Shown piece by piece: positions 9,790 through 17,962 of a stretch of 64,000 nucleotides of DNA. Every line of letters begins with the position of its first letter. Within the stretch, counting starts at the first letter, position 1. The position numbers and the translations under genes were made by a program. The DNA lies in assembly GCA_013289765.1 (NCBI GenBank), contig JABCZI010000001.1, forward strand, positions 248,001-312,000, given 5' to 3'. The notes under the pieces were generated by a model. It was not told where the DNA came from. It worked only from the letters and a program-made list of their open reading frames with translations, and made no database searches. The stretch is from Acidobacteriota bacterium. GTDB taxonomy: Bacteria; Acidobacteriota; Terriglobia; Terriglobales; Acidobacteriaceae.

Positions 9790-10428
9790 ATGGTTGTGAA
9801 TTCCTCACAGGACACGGAAATTACATTAGGTACGGCGAAACTGCTGGGCCTGTTCTTTGGCCTGGTCATGGTGTGCGCGGTTTTTTTCGCGCTGGGCTAC
9901 ACGCTCGGCCGCAAGTCAGAGGCCGGACTCGGTTCGCTCAGCCCAACTACCGCGCCTCTGACGGCATCCAACCACGGCAAACCCGCCGGCGCAGCCTCCG
10001 GCCAATCGGCCGCGCCAATGACCTTTTATAAATCGGTCGAACAAAAAGACAGCAATGCGCAACTGACACCAGCCACTGCCGAGGCGGGGTCCAGCGCCCC
10101 CGCGGCTCCGTCTGAATCTTCTTCCAGCGGCGCTTCCAGCAATGCGTCACAAACGCAACCGTCGCAGGCGGCCAATCCGCCCGACCCCATGGCACCCATT
10201 CCTGCGGGCGGATACTTCGTGCAGGTCGCGGCGGTCAGTAAACAGGAAGACGCGGAGACCTTGGTGGACGCGCTCAAGAAAAAGCAATATCCCGCTTTCG
10301 TCGCGAGCAATTCTTCCACTGACAAGCTGTTTCGCATTCAGCTTGGCCCCTTCGGCGATATCAAAGAGGCGGAAAGTATGCGCTCGCGACTCGTCAATGA
10401 CGGATATAACCCGATTCTCAAGAAGTGA
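9790..10428 (+). CDS. SPOR-domain membrane protein
   Basis: A 212-residue protein with one N-terminal membrane helix (LLGLFFGLVMVCAVFFALGY), a low-complexity Ala/Ser/Pro/Thr linker (about residues 45-135) and a C-terminal SPOR domain (GGYFVQVAAVSKQEDAETL and LFRIQLGPFGDIKEAESM). SPOR domains bind denuded glycan strands at division septa, so a periplasmic role in cell division or envelope turnover is likely. It follows the stomatin gene on the same strand; the next small gene starts 9 nt after the stop. The ATG at 9790 or the GTG at 9796 could be the start. Confidence 0.9.
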   Translation: MVVNSSQDTEITLGTAKLLGLFFGLVMVCAVFFALGYTLGRKSEAGLGSLSPTTAPLTASNHGKPAGAASGQSAAPMTFYKSVEQKDSNAQLTPATAEAGSSAPAAPSESSSSGASSNASQTQPSQAANPPDPMAPIPAGGYFVQVAAVSKQEDAETLVDALKKKQYPAFVASNSSTDKLFRIQLGPFGDIKEAESMRSRLVNDGYNPILKK

Positions 10429-10437
10429 AATCCCCCT

Positions 10438-10662
10438 ATGAAGCGTGAGCCTCTTTTGAACCGCCGTGTCATCTTCAAGCTGCACGGAATGGATCCCCTC
10501 GACTCAACTATTCTCAAACAGGATGCAACCGGTTATTGGATCCGCGGCGGTACGCTCGCCCTTCAACTCGAACCGTCCAATTGTTCGCGGCCGGAGAGCG
10601 ATGTACGTTATCTTGAGTTCACCCGAATCGAATGGCTGCGGGCGCCTCGGCAGCGCTCCTGA
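10438..10662 (+). CDS. Small conserved-looking hypothetical protein
   Basis: A 74-residue protein that I do not recognise. It begins 9 nt after the SPOR gene on the same strand, suggesting an operon. It has an RRVIFKLHG start, a GYWIRGGTLA centre and an aromatic/basic end (YLEFTRIEWLRAP), consistent with a small beta-rich fold. There is no signal peptide or membrane helix. The clear reading frame and tight spacing support a real gene, but function cannot be inferred. Confidence 0.55.
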   Translation: MKREPLLNRRVIFKLHGMDPLDSTILKQDATGYWIRGGTLALQLEPSNCSRPESDVRYLEFTRIEWLRAPRQRS

Positions 10663-10719
10663 CGGGCCCTATCTGCACATTGACAAGCGTCGATTTAGCG
10701 GATATTCCTAATCCAACTG

Positions 10720-11058
10720 ATGACCCAGACGATGACCAAGACAATGACCACGCCTTCCACGTTTCTCAATCAGGCGCTGCATGCGATCACAGATCCGACA
10801 CGGCGGCGTATTTTGCAATCACTGAAACAACGCGGCGCCGCCACATCAAGCGTGACCCCTGCCGGAAAGCACACTGGCCTTTGCGCGGGAGATATCGAGG
10901 AGCGGGTTCACTTGTCGCAATCGACCATCTCGCATCACATGGCGATCCTTACCAAAGCTGGACTGATCGACGCCGTTAAGCAGGGTCAGTGGCGGTGGTA
11001 TAAGCGCAACGAAAAAGCGCTTCGCCGATTGGTGAAAAGCTTGCGCGCGCAACTGTGA
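10720..11058 (+). CDS. ArsR-family transcriptional regulator
   Basis: A 112-residue winged-helix repressor of the ArsR/SmtB type. The hallmark ITDPTRRRILQSLKQ helix is followed by a recognition helix region (HLSQSTISHHMAILTKAGL) and a wing (VKQGQWRWYKRNEKAL). The typical CxC metal site of arsenic or zinc sensors is absent; the single Cys in GLCAGDI is the only one, so the signal may not be a metal. A 13-residue insertion (AATSSVTPAGKHT) lies between the first helices. The N-terminus MTQTMTKTMTT is encoded by a short ATGACC repeat that offers three ATG starts (10720, 10732, 10744), so the true start is uncertain. The target may be the operon upstream. Confidence 0.9.
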   Translation: MTQTMTKTMTTPSTFLNQALHAITDPTRRRILQSLKQRGAATSSVTPAGKHTGLCAGDIEERVHLSQSTISHHMAILTKAGLIDAVKQGQWRWYKRNEKALRRLVKSLRAQL

Positions 11059-11092
11059 TGAGCTTCTAAAACCCGCTGATAATTCCGACTGA

Positions 11093-11122
11093 TTGTCATC
11101 TCTCGCTGCGCTCGGGATGACA
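11093..11122. repeat. Short palindromic repeat (family C)
   Basis: TTGTCATCTCTCGCTGCGCT followed by CGGGATGACA forms a hairpin from TGTCATC and GATGACA arms. It sits between convergent genes (ArsR and the large kinase). A related but expanded element is at 15949-16010. Confidence 0.6.
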
Positions 11123-11154
11123 GAAGCGTTTGACAGGGCGTCTTCTGAAAATAT

Positions 11155-14100
11155 CTAATCTGCCGAAGATGTCGCCGCATGGGCCTTTTGCAGCAGGCGT
11201 CTGGCTTGCGAAATCAACTCCGCTACTTCGAAAGGTTTCACCAGGAAAGGCACGCCGCGTTCCTGCAGAAATGCGCGCTCATCCCCCTGCTCTACGCCAT
11301 TCGAGAACGTGAACAGAACGTGCTTCTCCATTTCGGCGCAGTTCTGTGCGAGCCAGAGATACGCTTCTTTCGCGTTCCAATCTGCCGGCATTTTGCCGTT
11401 CATAATCAGCAAGTCGAAGGGTTCGGAGAGCAGTCGCGTCTTAACATCGTCGCTGCGCGAAGCGGTCACCACGTTGGCGCCGGCGCCCGCGAGCACATCG
11501 CGCTCAAACTCCTGCACAGCTTCTTCGTCCTCCACCAATAGTACCCGGCCTTGAATGGCGCCTTCGCGTCGCGGAGGCGCAACCGGAGCGGCTTCCAGCA
11601 CGGTGTCCGCCGCCGCTGCCATGGGCAGCCGAACCTCGATTACGGCTCCGCCGCCGGAGGCGTTGTGAGCCGTGATATCGCCGCCATGCTCTTTCACGAT
11701 CCCATAACAGATGCTCAAACCCAGCCCCGTTCCTTTGCCCACGCTTTTTGTGGTGTAGAACGGATCGAAAATTCTCTTGGGATCCTTGATCCCGGGCCCG
11801 TCATCGGCAAACTGCGCACATACTTCGTTTCTCTGGCAGTAGACGTGGATTTTCAGCTTGCCCGAGCGTCCAGTCTCGAGCACGGCGTCCACGGCGTTGT
11901 TGATGATGTTTAAAAATACCTGTTCGAGCTGGTGAGGATCGGCCACCACTCGCGCGGGCTGCGTGCCCAAATCTTTTTCCACCACGATGTTGTTGACTTT
12001 CAGATCGTAGTCGCGGAGGGTCAGGGTCTCATCCAGCACCTTCCGGATATCGACTTCTGCCCGCTCCGGCTTCCGCTGCCGCGCAAACGAAAGCAGATTC
12101 TGTACTACACGGTGGGTGCGCTGCGCTTGTTTGAACATCTTCGCCACGTAGTCTTGCGCGCGCTCGTTTAAGCCTTCGCTCTCCAAGAGCTGGGCATAGC
12201 CTAGAATCGCGGTCAGCGGGTTGTTGAGTTCGTGCGCCACCCCTGCAATCAACTGTCCCACCGCCGACATTTTTTCGCTCTGTAAAAGTTGTTCCTGGGT
12301 GCGTCGCAGGTCTTCGTAGGCTTTGCAAGTCTCTTCATACAGACGAACTTTTTCAATGGTGGTCGCCAACTGCCGGCTGATCGCCACCATTAAGTTCTCT
12401 TCGCCGCTAGAGTATTCGTATTGCGTCTGGCAGCGCAATCCCATCATGCCGATCGGACTATCCTTGCCCCAGAACAGTACCCAGATCCAGGATCCATCGC
12501 TGTCGGATCGGATGAACTGGGCAACGGCGCCTTTAAGGTGCGGAAGATACTCCGCCGTAATCACCTCCGCTCGCGATCGCATCACCAAATCTCCGAACCC
12601 CTCAGCGAAACTGATTTCCGCAGGGCGGGATTTGTCGCGGCTGCGCGGCCCCCAGGCGGCGCGGCGGCGGAAGGTAGGCGCATCTGAATCGGAGAGATAC
12701 ACCGTTCCACTCTCCGCCCCAAAGAGAGAAACTACCTGGCGCAGCGTCAGGTTCAGGATTTCATCCAGATCAAAGGACTGCGTCGCCACCACAGCCATCG
12801 CATTCAGAGCATTCAGTTCGCGGTTGCGACGCCGCATTTCGTCTTCGGTGCGGCGCTTCTCCGTTACGTCCAGCACAAAACCTTGAAAGCGTTCGATTTT
12901 TCCCGCCGCATCCCGCGTCGCGAAACTACTTTCGGACGAAAGCAGCAGCGTCCCATTCTTGCGCCGCATCGTGACTTCGAAGTTGCGCACGTAACTGTGT
13001 TGCTCAATATCTTTACGGAAGGCTTCGCGCTGTCCCGCATCCACACGGATGTCTTCGTCCAGATTCAAGGTCAGCAACTCTTCCCGCCGGTCGTACCCGA
13101 GCATGCGAACAAATGCATCGTTGCAATCGAGCAATCGCCCATTCGGCGTGGCGACATACACACCTTCCTGCACCTGCTCGAACAGCAGACGGTATTTCTC
13201 TTCCGCCGATCTCCGTTCAGTGATATCGCGAACAATGTGGATCGTCCCTTTCTGTTTGCTCCCCTGCTCGCTGTAGGAAGAAGTAGAAACCATCGAGTAA
13301 CCGCCGAAACATGGGTCGGCCCCTTCGCTGATTTCTTCGCCTCCCCGCGCGCAGTAAGGGCAACCCGTCCACTCGCCAAGACGGTGAGGCAGAACCGATT
13401 CGCAGGTGCTCCCAATCACATCGGCCGAGGACATTTCCACTTGCTCCAGCAGAATCTGATTGGCCTTGATGATGCGGAATTCAGCATCGTGCGCCACGAT
13501 GATATCGTGCACCGAATCGAACGTATTTCTCCACTGCCGCTGCGAACGCAATGCTTGTTCCAGCAGACGGAAATTCTCAAGGGCAAGTCCCAGATGCCGC
13601 CCGAAAGTCTCCAGGAATTCCAGTTCCTCGACAGTGAGTTGTCTCGAGTGAGTACTTCCCAGCACCAGCAGTCCGATCGGAGACTTCTTCCCCAGTACCG
13701 GCACCATGACTACATACAAAATCTTTTCCGGCTTCAGCCACCTGGCGTCTTCCGGCGTCGCTCCCGCGCGATGCGCTATCACCGGCTTTCCACCCGACAG
13801 CGTCTGAGATGCGCTCTCGCTCAACTCGGCCAGGCTTGCGTCGCGCAAAAAGTCGGTCGAAACACCCACAGCATGGGTCGCAACCAGGTGTCCGCCCTCG
13901 ATCATGCGGAACCACGCGGCCTTGCTCCCCATCAGCCGCTGCAATTGCCCGAGCGCTTCATCCATCATTCCGCCCTGTTGTTGCGCCAGCACGATGCTCT
14001 CGGTCAAAGCCTGTAATACTTTCAAGCGTCTGCGGCGAGCGCCTGCGTCCTCCAACGCAACCAACAGCATGCTGAGCCCCAGCAGCATGTTTGCGGCTAG

Positions 14101-14664
14101 AACAATTTCCGAGGGAATGCGGTTGGTGAAAGGTGGCCAACTGAGATGCTGGAACAGGAGGCATGCAGACAGCAACCAAGGGGAAAGTTCCCAACGGCCG
14201 CGCCGGGCGCGCAGCAACACAATCACCGCTGCCAATAGAATGATTCGGTAGGAAACTTCAAGAGCAACTCGCAAAACCAATGCATCCGGCCACAACATGA
14301 CCCGGACTGCGGAAAATGCCGCGACGCTGACCGCAATCGCAGCCAGAGGACCAAACAAACTTCTGGCGCGGACGTAAAGAAAAACCGCGCCGGCAAATAA
14401 GGCCATCGCCAGCACGAACGTCGCTTGCTCCGCCGCAGGGACATAGCGCAAAGGCATTCGCAGTCTGGCCCCATGCTCCCCAGCCAAACCCGACGCCAAC
14501 AGCATGGCCCACCCCGCCGTCCAAATCAGAAGATAGCGCTCGCGCAGGGCGGAGAACATCAGTAACGCCGCCCCCAGCACAATGAGCAGCGCCCACTCCC
14601 CGGCCGTCAAACCGGCGAGCGCAACCTGTGCGGTATTCCAGATGGACCACAAGGAAGCGTTCAT
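11155..14664 (-). CDS. Large membrane-bound multi-PAS/GAF hybrid histidine kinase with degenerate receiver
   Basis: A 1169-residue kinase. Residues 1-205 contain about seven hydrophobic helices. Then come a GAF domain (about 215-375), a PAS with a cysteine cluster (GCPYCARGG then DPCFGG, about 440-470), a second PAS/PAC (about 490-610), a second GAF (about 640-800), a HisKA domain with H-box GVAHELNNPLTAILG, and a HATPase domain (NAVDAV, DDGPGIK, GTGLGLS). The C-terminal receiver has the acidic patch EDEE and Lys1143, but the phosphoacceptor position is Asn1089 (LLIMNGKMP), so it probably cannot be phosphorylated conventionally. It is divergent from the HD-GYP regulator gene at 14812, a likely functional partner. 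ATG at 14664. Confidence 0.94.
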   Translation of the reverse strand: MNASLWSIWNTAQVALAGLTAGEWALLIVLGAALLMFSALRERYLLIWTAGWAMLLASGLAGEHGARLRMPLRYVPAAEQATFVLAMALFAGAVFLYVRARSLFGPLAAIAVSVAAFSAVRVMLWPDALVLRVALEVSYRIILLAAVIVLLRARRGRWELSPWLLSACLLFQHLSWPPFTNRIPSEIVLAANMLLGLSMLLVALEDAGARRRRLKVLQALTESIVLAQQQGGMMDEALGQLQRLMGSKAAWFRMIEGGHLVATHAVGVSTDFLRDASLAELSESASQTLSGGKPVIAHRAGATPEDARWLKPEKILYVVMVPVLGKKSPIGLLVLGSTHSRQLTVEELEFLETFGRHLGLALENFRLLEQALRSQRQWRNTFDSVHDIIVAHDAEFRIIKANQILLEQVEMSSADVIGSTCESVLPHRLGEWTGCPYCARGGEEISEGADPCFGGYSMVSTSSYSEQGSKQKGTIHIVRDITERRSAEEKYRLLFEQVQEGVYVATPNGRLLDCNDAFVRMLGYDRREELLTLNLDEDIRVDAGQREAFRKDIEQHSYVRNFEVTMRRKNGTLLLSSESSFATRDAAGKIERFQGFVLDVTEKRRTEDEMRRRNRELNALNAMAVVATQSFDLDEILNLTLRQVVSLFGAESGTVYLSDSDAPTFRRRAAWGPRSRDKSRPAEISFAEGFGDLVMRSRAEVITAEYLPHLKGAVAQFIRSDSDGSWIWVLFWGKDSPIGMMGLRCQTQYEYSSGEENLMVAISRQLATTIEKVRLYEETCKAYEDLRRTQEQLLQSEKMSAVGQLIAGVAHELNNPLTAILGYAQLLESEGLNERAQDYVAKMFKQAQRTHRVVQNLLSFARQRKPERAEVDIRKVLDETLTLRDYDLKVNNIVVEKDLGTQPARVVADPHQLEQVFLNIINNAVDAVLETGRSGKLKIHVYCQRNEVCAQFADDGPGIKDPKRIFDPFYTTKSVGKGTGLGLSICYGIVKEHGGDITAHNASGGGAVIEVRLPMAAAADTVLEAAPVAPPRREGAIQGRVLLVEDEEAVQEFERDVLAGAGANVVTASRSDDVKTRLLSEPFDLLIMNGKMPADWNAKEAYLWLAQNCAEMEKHVLFTFSNGVEQGDERAFLQERGVPFLVKPFEVAELISQARRLLQKAHAATSSAD

Positions 14665-14811
14665 TTATTTCAGGCATGCGTCCAAACGTAACTATGCCCT
14701 GCTTCTGAATACCACGCCCCACCCCCTAGGCGATGCGTTTTCCGGACCTTGATGGTTACTTTCGGTACTTATGCAAAACGCTAAAATCGCCGAGAGTATA
14801 CTTGCACAGCC

Positions 14812-15903
14812 ATGCCCGACCGCATTCTTGTCGTTGACGACGAAGAAGCAATCCGTGAAATTGTCTGCGCCATTCTGGCCGCCGCCGGTTACCGGTGGAA
14901 GCAGGCCAGTTCCGGCATGGAAGCCCTAGCCCTGCTCAACTCCGGGGAAGTATTCGAACTCATGCTTTCCGACCTGATGATGGCCGACCTGGATGGCATC
15001 GGTTTGCTTGAGCGCACCAAGGAACGGTTTCCGGACATGCCGGTAGTAATGGTCACGGCTGTCCACGATATTTCCGTCGCCCTTGCCGCTATCCGCAACG
15101 GCGCCTACGACTACCTGCTCAAGCCGTTCGAGCGCGAGCAGTTGCTCAACGCGGTCGCCCGTGCTCTGGAGAATCGCCGGCTCAAGGTGGAAAATCGTAC
15201 CTACCAAACGAATTTGGAGTCGCTGGTTGAAGCCCGCACCGACCAACTGCAGGCGGCTATGGCTGATCTCGAGCGCTCCTACGACATTACGTTACAGGCT
15301 TTGGGCGACGCGCTCGATTTAAAAGACGCGGAAACCGAAGGCCACTCCCGCCGCGTGACCGCTTTTACGATTGCCATCGCGCGCGCCATGGGCGTGCCCC
15401 GCGAACAAATTCTTATCATCGCCCGCGGCGCTTTCCTTCACGATATCGGCAAGATGGCCATCCCCGACAACATCCTCCGTAAGCCCGGAAAACTCGACGA
15501 CGACGAACGCGCCATCATGAAAGAGCACTGCTACCACGGCTACCAGATGCTCAAAAAAATTCCCTTCCTCGCCGAAGCCTGTGACATTGTTTATTCTCAC
15601 CAGGAACACTTCAACGGCAGTGGCTATCCTCGCGGCCTCAAGGGAAATGAAATTCCCCTGGGCGCGCGCATCTTCTCCGTCGCTGACACTCTCGACGCCA
15701 TTATCTCCGATCGTCCTTATCGCCCCGCCAGAACTCTCACGGAAGCTCGCACAGAGATCCAGGCTTGGGCTGGACGCCAATTCGATCCCGAAGTCGTTGA
15801 AATATTTTCCAAGATGCCCGACGACATCTTCGAAGACCTGCGCCGCGAGATCAACGCCCAAAGCTATCCGTTCAGCTATTCCGCCAGCGCAAAAGGCTCT
15901 TAA
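14812..15903 (+). CDS. Response regulator with HD-GYP phosphodiesterase domain
   Basis: A 363-residue protein. Residues 1-120 are a receiver (phosphoacceptor Asp54 in LSDLMMADLDG, Lys104 in LLKPF). A coiled linker (about 125-160) leads to an HD-GYP domain with HD at 210-211 (FLHDIGKMAIPD) and the GYP motif at 271-273 (HFNGSGYPRGL). HD-GYP domains hydrolyse cyclic-di-GMP, so this protein probably lowers the second messenger when phosphorylated. It is divergently transcribed from the large hybrid kinase; the 147-bp shared region has a TATACT hexamer at 14795-14800 that could serve this gene. Two PilZ proteins near 61 kb are possible downstream receptors. Confidence 0.95.
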   Translation: MPDRILVVDDEEAIREIVCAILAAAGYRWKQASSGMEALALLNSGEVFELMLSDLMMADLDGIGLLERTKERFPDMPVVMVTAVHDISVALAAIRNGAYDYLLKPFEREQLLNAVARALENRRLKVENRTYQTNLESLVEARTDQLQAAMADLERSYDITLQALGDALDLKDAETEGHSRRVTAFTIAIARAMGVPREQILIIARGAFLHDIGKMAIPDNILRKPGKLDDDERAIMKEHCYHGYQMLKKIPFLAEACDIVYSHQEHFNGSGYPRGLKGNEIPLGARIFSVADTLDAIISDRPYRPARTLTEARTEIQAWAGRQFDPEVVEIFSKMPDDIFEDLRREINAQSYPFSYSASAKGS

Positions 15904-16252
15904 TGGAGTAGCGACGAAATATCGCAAACTCACGCAGAAAAATACGACTTGTCATCCTGAGCAAAGTAAATGCTTCGCGAACGCGAAGCATTTACGGAGT
16001 CGAAGGATCCCTTTCAGTTTTCTCAACGTGCGGCCTCGCAACGCGTTCCTATAAGTGTCCGCTCCCTTGACTTCGCATGTGCTGTCCTCCGACCGCAAGT
16101 TCCCTCCGCCGCCTCGTTCTATTAAGTAATCTAATGCGTTTCCGCCTTTGGGTGGCGCAGCCCTTCTGCGCGGCGCTTGCTTCACAACAACGCAGGCCTT
16201 CAGCCCCCTGCGGGACTTATAATTGAACACCAGACTTACCAGAGACACTTCT
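15904..16252. other. Intergenic region with expanded family C hairpin
   Basis: No gene is supported. At 15949-16010 is GTCATCCTGAGC ... GGAGTCGAAGGATCC, a family C repeat carrying an inserted perfect hairpin: GTAAATGCTTCGCG at 15966-15979, two bases, then its complement at 15982-15995. A weaker GCGCAG/CTGCGC hairpin lies near 16155. Confidence 0.65.
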
Positions 16253-16966
16253 ATGAAACTAGCCCTCGTTCTTTTCGCGCTCTGCCTATTCACCACTGCG
16301 TCCCTCGCGCAAGACCATCCCGCCGTCACGGCACTTCCAAATTCCATTTACGTCGGCGCCGACGGCAAATTTGAAGCCGCGCCCGATACCGCCGTCATCC
16401 AGTTCAACATCTCGGTGCAAGAAAATACTTCTCAAGCGGCTTACGATCATGCCGCCAAAGAGGCCGAGCAGGTTCGCCAAGTCCTGCGTGCCAATGGCAT
16501 CGAACCCAAAGCGGCCAATATCGGATTCCTCTCTGTTCAGCCAGTGTATGAGTGGAAGCCCAAGCAAAAAGTCATCGGATACCGCGTCACCACCGATGTC
16601 AGCCTCAAGTTGAAAGATTTCTCCAAGATCGGACCCATCACGCAACAACTCGCCGACGCCAACGTGAGCGAGACGCAAACTCTTAACTACATTTTGGAAA
16701 ATATGGACGAGGCCAAGAACAAAGCCGTGGAAGACGCCTACCGCCGTGCCCGCAATTCCGCCGATGCCATTGCACGCGCCAGCGACCGCACGGTCGGAGA
16801 ACTCTCTTACGCTTCCGTCGACACTTTCGAAAACCAGCGGATCATTGCCCCCCGCATGGCCCGCGCCATGTCCGCCATGGCCAACGCCCCCGCGCCCACT
16901 GAAGAATTCACGCCGCAAACCGTGACAGTAACAGCCCACGTGAACGCCTTATTCAATTTGAAATGA
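16253..16966 (+). CDS. Secreted SIMPL-domain (DUF541) protein
   Basis: A 237-residue protein with a signal peptide (MKLALVLFALCLFTTASLA) and a SIMPL/DUF541 domain: YVGADGKFEAAPDTAVIQF, a helix with QVLRANGIEP, the SVQPVYEW turn and a C-terminal QTVTVTAHVNALF strand. The family forms periplasmic or outer-membrane-associated oligomers and its biochemical role is unsettled; some members are linked to oxidative stress or membrane protein handling. The ATG at 16253 is chosen because it begins the signal peptide; an upstream TTG at 16223 would bury it. A family A hairpin follows the stop at a distance of 28 nt. Confidence 0.9.
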   Translation: MKLALVLFALCLFTTASLAQDHPAVTALPNSIYVGADGKFEAAPDTAVIQFNISVQENTSQAAYDHAAKEAEQVRQVLRANGIEPKAANIGFLSVQPVYEWKPKQKVIGYRVTTDVSLKLKDFSKIGPITQQLADANVSETQTLNYILENMDEAKNKAVEDAYRRARNSADAIARASDRTVGELSYASVDTFENQRIIAPRMARAMSAMANAPAPTEEFTPQTVTVTAHVNALFNLK

Positions 16967-16993
16967 TATGAAAAGACGACCGAGGTATTGCCC

Positions 16994-17019
16994 GTGTGGA
17001 GCGGACACTCTTGTCCGCT
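16994..17019 (+). repeat. Covarying hairpin repeat (family A), copy 2
   Basis: GTGTGG head, arm AGCGGACA, loop CTCT, complementary arm TGTCCGCT, pairing perfectly. It lies 28 nt after the stop of the SIMPL gene on the same strand. Confidence 0.85.
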
Positions 17020-17061
17020 GCTTTTGACTTTGTTGTCTTTGTTCTTCCTTGACTTCTGCTT

Positions 17062-17811
17062 TCAGGGCGCCGCCCGCGCCACCGCAATCCGTCTCGCATC
17101 CACCGTGATTGCCCGCTGAATCTCCATCTCAATCGACGTTCCCACATCCAGCTTCACATCGTTCCCGCGCTTCAACAGTGCCCATCCAATTCCCGCAGCT
17201 GCGCCAGCTCCCGCTCCAATCCGCGCCCCATTCAGTCCGCCCGCAAGCCCGCCCGCCAGCGCTCCTCCTGACCCGCCATACACTCCGCCCTTCGCCGCAT
17301 CCTCAATCTTTTTCCCTGTGTCTTTATCCTGCTGAATCGTCCCTTCCGAATCCTTCACCGATTTATTATCCGCGCCCGGCGTATTCTCAACGGACCCCGG
17401 CAGCATCACAGTGTAACCACTGGGATAAATCATCGATGTGAAATGCATTAGTATCTCCGCCCGCCCCTTCAACCGCCCCCCGCGCTCGACGTGCGAAATC
17501 TTTCCCTGAATGTATGACCCTGCCGGCACGATCACGCGATTATCCACCACAAACGGAAAAGCCGTCTCCGCATAAACCGCATCGCCCTCGCGGGCATTCT
17601 TCGTCGAAATCGCTTGCTTCAACGACAAAGGAATCTTCGTCCCGGCGGGAATCGTAACGATATTAGGATCGACCACCGATGAAGGAGCGCCCGGAGCCGC
17701 ACTGGTCACACTTGAGTTGGAACTCTGTCCGGGGTTATCCGTCTTCGGCGCGCTTGCCGTCTGCCCCAGCGCAATCGCAGAAACAAAAGGAACTATCAGA
17801 AGCCAGCGCAT
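17062..17811 (-). CDS. Secreted TrbI/VirB10-like protein with glycine zipper
   Basis: A 249-residue protein with an N-terminal signal peptide (to about residue 20), a Ser/Pro-rich linker and a domain reading VTIPAGTKIPLSLKQAISTKN ... VIVPAGSYIQGKISHVE, which resembles the beta-barrel core of TrbI/VirB10-type proteins. A glycine zipper (GGSGGALAGGLAGG and IGAGAGAAAGIG) near residues 180-215 may insert in a membrane. No conjugation genes are nearby, so it is more likely an envelope protein. A second TrbI-like protein is encoded at 50853-52130. The start is the ATG at 17811. Confidence 0.8.
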   Translation of the reverse strand: MRWLLIVPFVSAIALGQTASAPKTDNPGQSSNSSVTSAAPGAPSSVVDPNIVTIPAGTKIPLSLKQAISTKNAREGDAVYAETAFPFVVDNRVIVPAGSYIQGKISHVERGGRLKGRAEILMHFTSMIYPSGYTVMLPGSVENTPGADNKSVKDSEGTIQQDKDTGKKIEDAAKGGVYGGSGGALAGGLAGGLNGARIGAGAGAAAGIGWALLKRGNDVKLDVGTSIEMEIQRAITVDARRIAVARAAP

Positions 17812-17962
17812 CGTCCACCTCCCGAGCGGTTAACAATCAAGCCGAGAATACACCCGTACGAGCTAAGATGCGGATCTCAGCCCGACAAGCTGCTTCCGCG
17901 CCTCTCCGCGGGCCTTCTTCGCAGACTCCGCGATAAGCTTTGTCTGACCCCGGCAAGTCCCT

